From DASRFA01 sp035651755 (GTDB lineage: Bacteria; Desulfobacterota; Binatia; UBA12015), in NCBI GenBank assembly GCA_035651755.1, contig DASRFA010000024.1:45897-109896 (forward strand): a stretch of 64,000 nt of DNA, given 5' to 3'. Of this stretch, positions 62,506 through 64,000 are shown one piece after another. Below the pieces are notes generated by a model. That model was given only the letters and a program-made list of their open reading frames with translations. It had not been told where the DNA came from and did not search any database. The translations under genes were made by a program, and so were the position numbers. How positions within the stretch are numbered: the first letter of the stretch is position 1; each line of letters opens with the position of its first letter.

Positions 62506-62898
62506 ATGGAGAAGCCGCAGCCGGTCGAGTATGCCCGCGCCTCGCGCAAGGTGCGCGCGGTGTTCGACGACATCAAGAAGTCGCGCAACGTGCCCGATGT
62601 GAACAACTTCTGGAAGTACCTGGCGCGCGATCCGGCGCTGCTCGAGCGCACCTGGAAGAGCCTGAAAGAGGTGATGGCGCCCGGCGCCCTCGATCCCCTC
62701 ACCAAGGAGATGATCTATCTGGCCGTCAGCGTCAGCAACGGCTGCGGCTATTGCATCGCCAGCCACACGGCGGCCGCGCGCAAGGCCGGCATGACCGAGG
62801 CGATGTTCGGCGAGCTGATGGGCGTCGTCGGCATGGCCAACGAGACCAACCGGCTGGCCAACGGCTATCGTGTGCCGATCGATGCGGCGTTCGAGTGA
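62506..62898 (+). CDS. Carboxymuconolactone decarboxylase/AhpD-like protein
   Basis: A 130-aa member of the AhpD-like fold. The redox motif is Cys80-x-x-Cys83 in SNGCGYCIASH with His87, as in alkylhydroperoxidase AhpD, so it probably reduces peroxides or disulfides rather than decarboxylating. Flanking helices (PLTKEMIYLAVSVSNG and GMTEAMFGELMGVVGMANET) fit the family. GGAGG lies upstream of the ATG at 62506; the longer upstream frame is non-coding. Codons such as TAT, ATT-like and GTG at third positions are less GC-extreme than in the genes before 61 kb. Confidence 0.88.
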   Translation: MEKPQPVEYARASRKVRAVFDDIKKSRNVPDVNNFWKYLARDPALLERTWKSLKEVMAPGALDPLTKEMIYLAVSVSNGCGYCIASHTAAARKAGMTEAMFGELMGVVGMANETNRLANGYRVPIDAAFE

Positions 62899-62993
62899 CT
62901 AAGAGCAATGCCATTCCTACGACTGCCTGCCATTGAGCGCCGGTGGGTGGCCATTCCGGGGTTCGCTTGGCGCGAATGACCGGTTGACGAAAT

Positions 62994-63971
62994 TCAATCG
63001 TCAGACCCGGCCACGGCGCGGCGCAGCCCCTCGTCGAGCGAGAGCGGCGGTGACCAGCCGAGCCGCGTGCGGATACGGGCAGCGTCGAGCTCGAGCGGCT
63101 CGAACAGCCGCCCGAAGTCGCGCCCGCGGCCGGCGATGTGCAGCGCCCGCCCGACGAGGGCCGGCGGCACGTGCGGCAGCCACACCCGCCGGCCCAGCGC
63201 ACCGGCGATGCGGCGCACGAGGTCGGCCGTCGAGGTGGTCTCGGCATCGCAGACCAGGAAGAGCTGGTTGGCGGCCTGCGGATGGGAGACGCAGCGCACG
63301 ATGGCGTCGACGAGGTTGTCGATGCCCACGAAGCTCTTGGCCGCCGTAGCCGCTCCCAGCGGCAGCGGCAGGCCGGTGCGCACCAGCTTGACGAGCCGGG
63401 GGAAGTTTCCGCCCGCGCCGGGGCCGTAGACCATCGGCGGGCGCAGGATCACCCAGGCCATGGCGCTGCCCCGTGCCGCTTCCTGCAGCCGCATTTCGGA
63501 ACCGAGCTTCGATCGGGCGTAAACGCCGTGCGGAGCCGGCGCGTCGCCCTCCGTGAAGGGCCGGCCGGGGCTGGACGGCCCGTGCACCAGGGCCGAGCTC
63601 ACCAGCACCAGGCGCCGCACGCCCGCTTTCACCGCGGCCTCCGCGAGACGGCCCGTGCCCTCGACGTTGACCCGCTCGAACTGGGCGGCCGCAGCCGATG
63701 CAGATGCCTCATCGGGCTGGTGTGCAAGGCCCGCCGTGTGCACGACGACGTCGATGTCCGTCAGGGCCCGGTCCCAGGGCGTGGCGGGACCGATGTCGCC
63801 GTAACCGACCCAGGCCTCGCCGGCGGGCGCTGACGCGGGAGCAGCCCGGCCGCCGCGCACGACCGCGTGGCCCGCGCGCGTGAGGGCGGCTGCGACGGCG
63901 CGGCCGATGAAGCCGGTGGCGCCGGTGACGAGCACGCGGCCGAGGGGATCTTGCGGGCTGAGCGAGGGCAC
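62994..63971 (-). CDS. NAD-dependent epimerase/dehydratase (UDP-hexose 4-epimerase-like)
   Basis: Extended-SDR sugar-nucleotide enzyme, 325 aa from GTG at 63971. The Rossmann motif GATGFIG is at residues 17-23. Then follow VVHTAGLAHQPDE, NVEGTGRLAEAA, LVLVSSALVHG, the catalytic Tyr/Lys in YARSK, and RPPMVYGPG. The closest types are WcaG/CapI-like epimerases used in surface polysaccharide synthesis. The frame stays open to the end of the window, so the true start may lie outside. Leftward neighbour: the AhpD-like gene, convergent, with a ~95-nt spacer that is visibly less GC-rich than spacers elsewhere in the window. Confidence 0.85.
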   Translation of the reverse strand: MPSLSPQDPLGRVLVTGATGFIGRAVAAALTRAGHAVVRGGRAAPASAPAGEAWVGYGDIGPATPWDRALTDIDVVVHTAGLAHQPDEASASAAAAQFERVNVEGTGRLAEAAVKAGVRRLVLVSSALVHGPSSPGRPFTEGDAPAPHGVYARSKLGSEMRLQEAARGSAMAWVILRPPMVYGPGAGGNFPRLVKLVRTGLPLPLGAATAAKSFVGIDNLVDAIVRCVSHPQAANQLFLVCDAETTSTADLVRRIAGALGRRVWLPHVPPALVGRALHIAGRGRDFGRLFEPLELDAARIRTRLGWSPPLSLDEGLRRAVAGSDD

Positions 63972-64000
63972 GGTCGCCGAGCCTGATGGATCGGCGCCAC

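Overview
The window is 64 kb of very GC-rich, densely packed bacterial DNA with strong G/C preference at third codon positions, frequent GTG/TTG starts and many 4-nt stop/start overlaps. Its gene content (type IV pilus secretin followed by aroC-aroK-aroB, Thr/Pro-tailed Ig-like lipoproteins, Cys-rich secreted proteins, a DUF4331/TPR/HupE set, a DUF3473 deacetylase, a Pil-Chp-like chemosensory cluster) suggests an uncultured lineage of the former Deltaproteobacteria (Myxococcota, Desulfobacterota or Binatota type). This placement is inferred from gene content only; no rRNA gene is present.

Layout. 1-4024: end of pilQ, then aroC, aroK and aroB. 4067-6734: two secreted lipoproteins closed by a strong terminator. 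6806-8474: a small membrane protein divergent from aroQ-accB. 8530-13729: a type III polyketide synthase flanked by an ABC ATPase, a large FtsX-type permease and a PadR regulator. 13901-17235: an SbcCD-like nuclease/ATPase pair (YhaO/YhaN type). 17328-21662: SGNH hydrolase, acyl-CoA dehydrogenase, TMTC-like membrane protein with TPRs. 21784-27180: Cys-rich protein, DUF4331 protein, TPR protein and HupE/UreJ-like protein in one direction. 27349-31804: TPR lipoprotein, DUF4292/LolB-like lipoprotein and oligopeptide-binding protein, translationally coupled. 31940-37681: dnaJ-thiL-larB-ubiB(ABC1)-larC, linking a chaperone, thiamine pyrophosphate synthesis and the nickel-pincer cofactor pathway. 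37953-41662: dnaK and grpE, with recO divergent from grpE. 42036-44751: a secreted protein with a sigma-54-type promoter, a polysaccharide deacetylase, and a frameshifted remnant of a cation-diffusion-facilitator C-terminal domain. 44766-55139: a chemosensory array (CheW-like, receiver fusion, CheW, chemoreceptor, CheA with three Hpt domains) and a divergent GAF/coiled-coil/receiver-like protein, probably acting on the pilus machinery represented by pilQ. 55229-60894: glycyl-tRNA synthetase, secreted esterase, DUF2079 membrane protein, and a secreted protein ending in a CxxCH haem motif. 60982-63971: SDR, a DUF1127-like small protein, an AhpD-like protein and a sugar epimerase.

Two themes run through the window. 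First, several genes have a TANNNT hexamer 6-9 nt before the start codon and no Shine-Dalgarno sequence, as expected for leaderless transcripts. Second, base usage changes abruptly inside the SDR gene near 61,846. To the right of that point, codons and spacers are less GC-extreme and the proteins look alphaproteobacterial, so the right end may be transferred DNA or an assembly join.

The best candidates for something undescribed are the type III PKS/exporter/PadR locus, the chemosensory array with its unusual receiver fusions, the DUF4331-TPR-HupE locus, the CTG-started lipoprotein, and the CxxCH-tailed protein.
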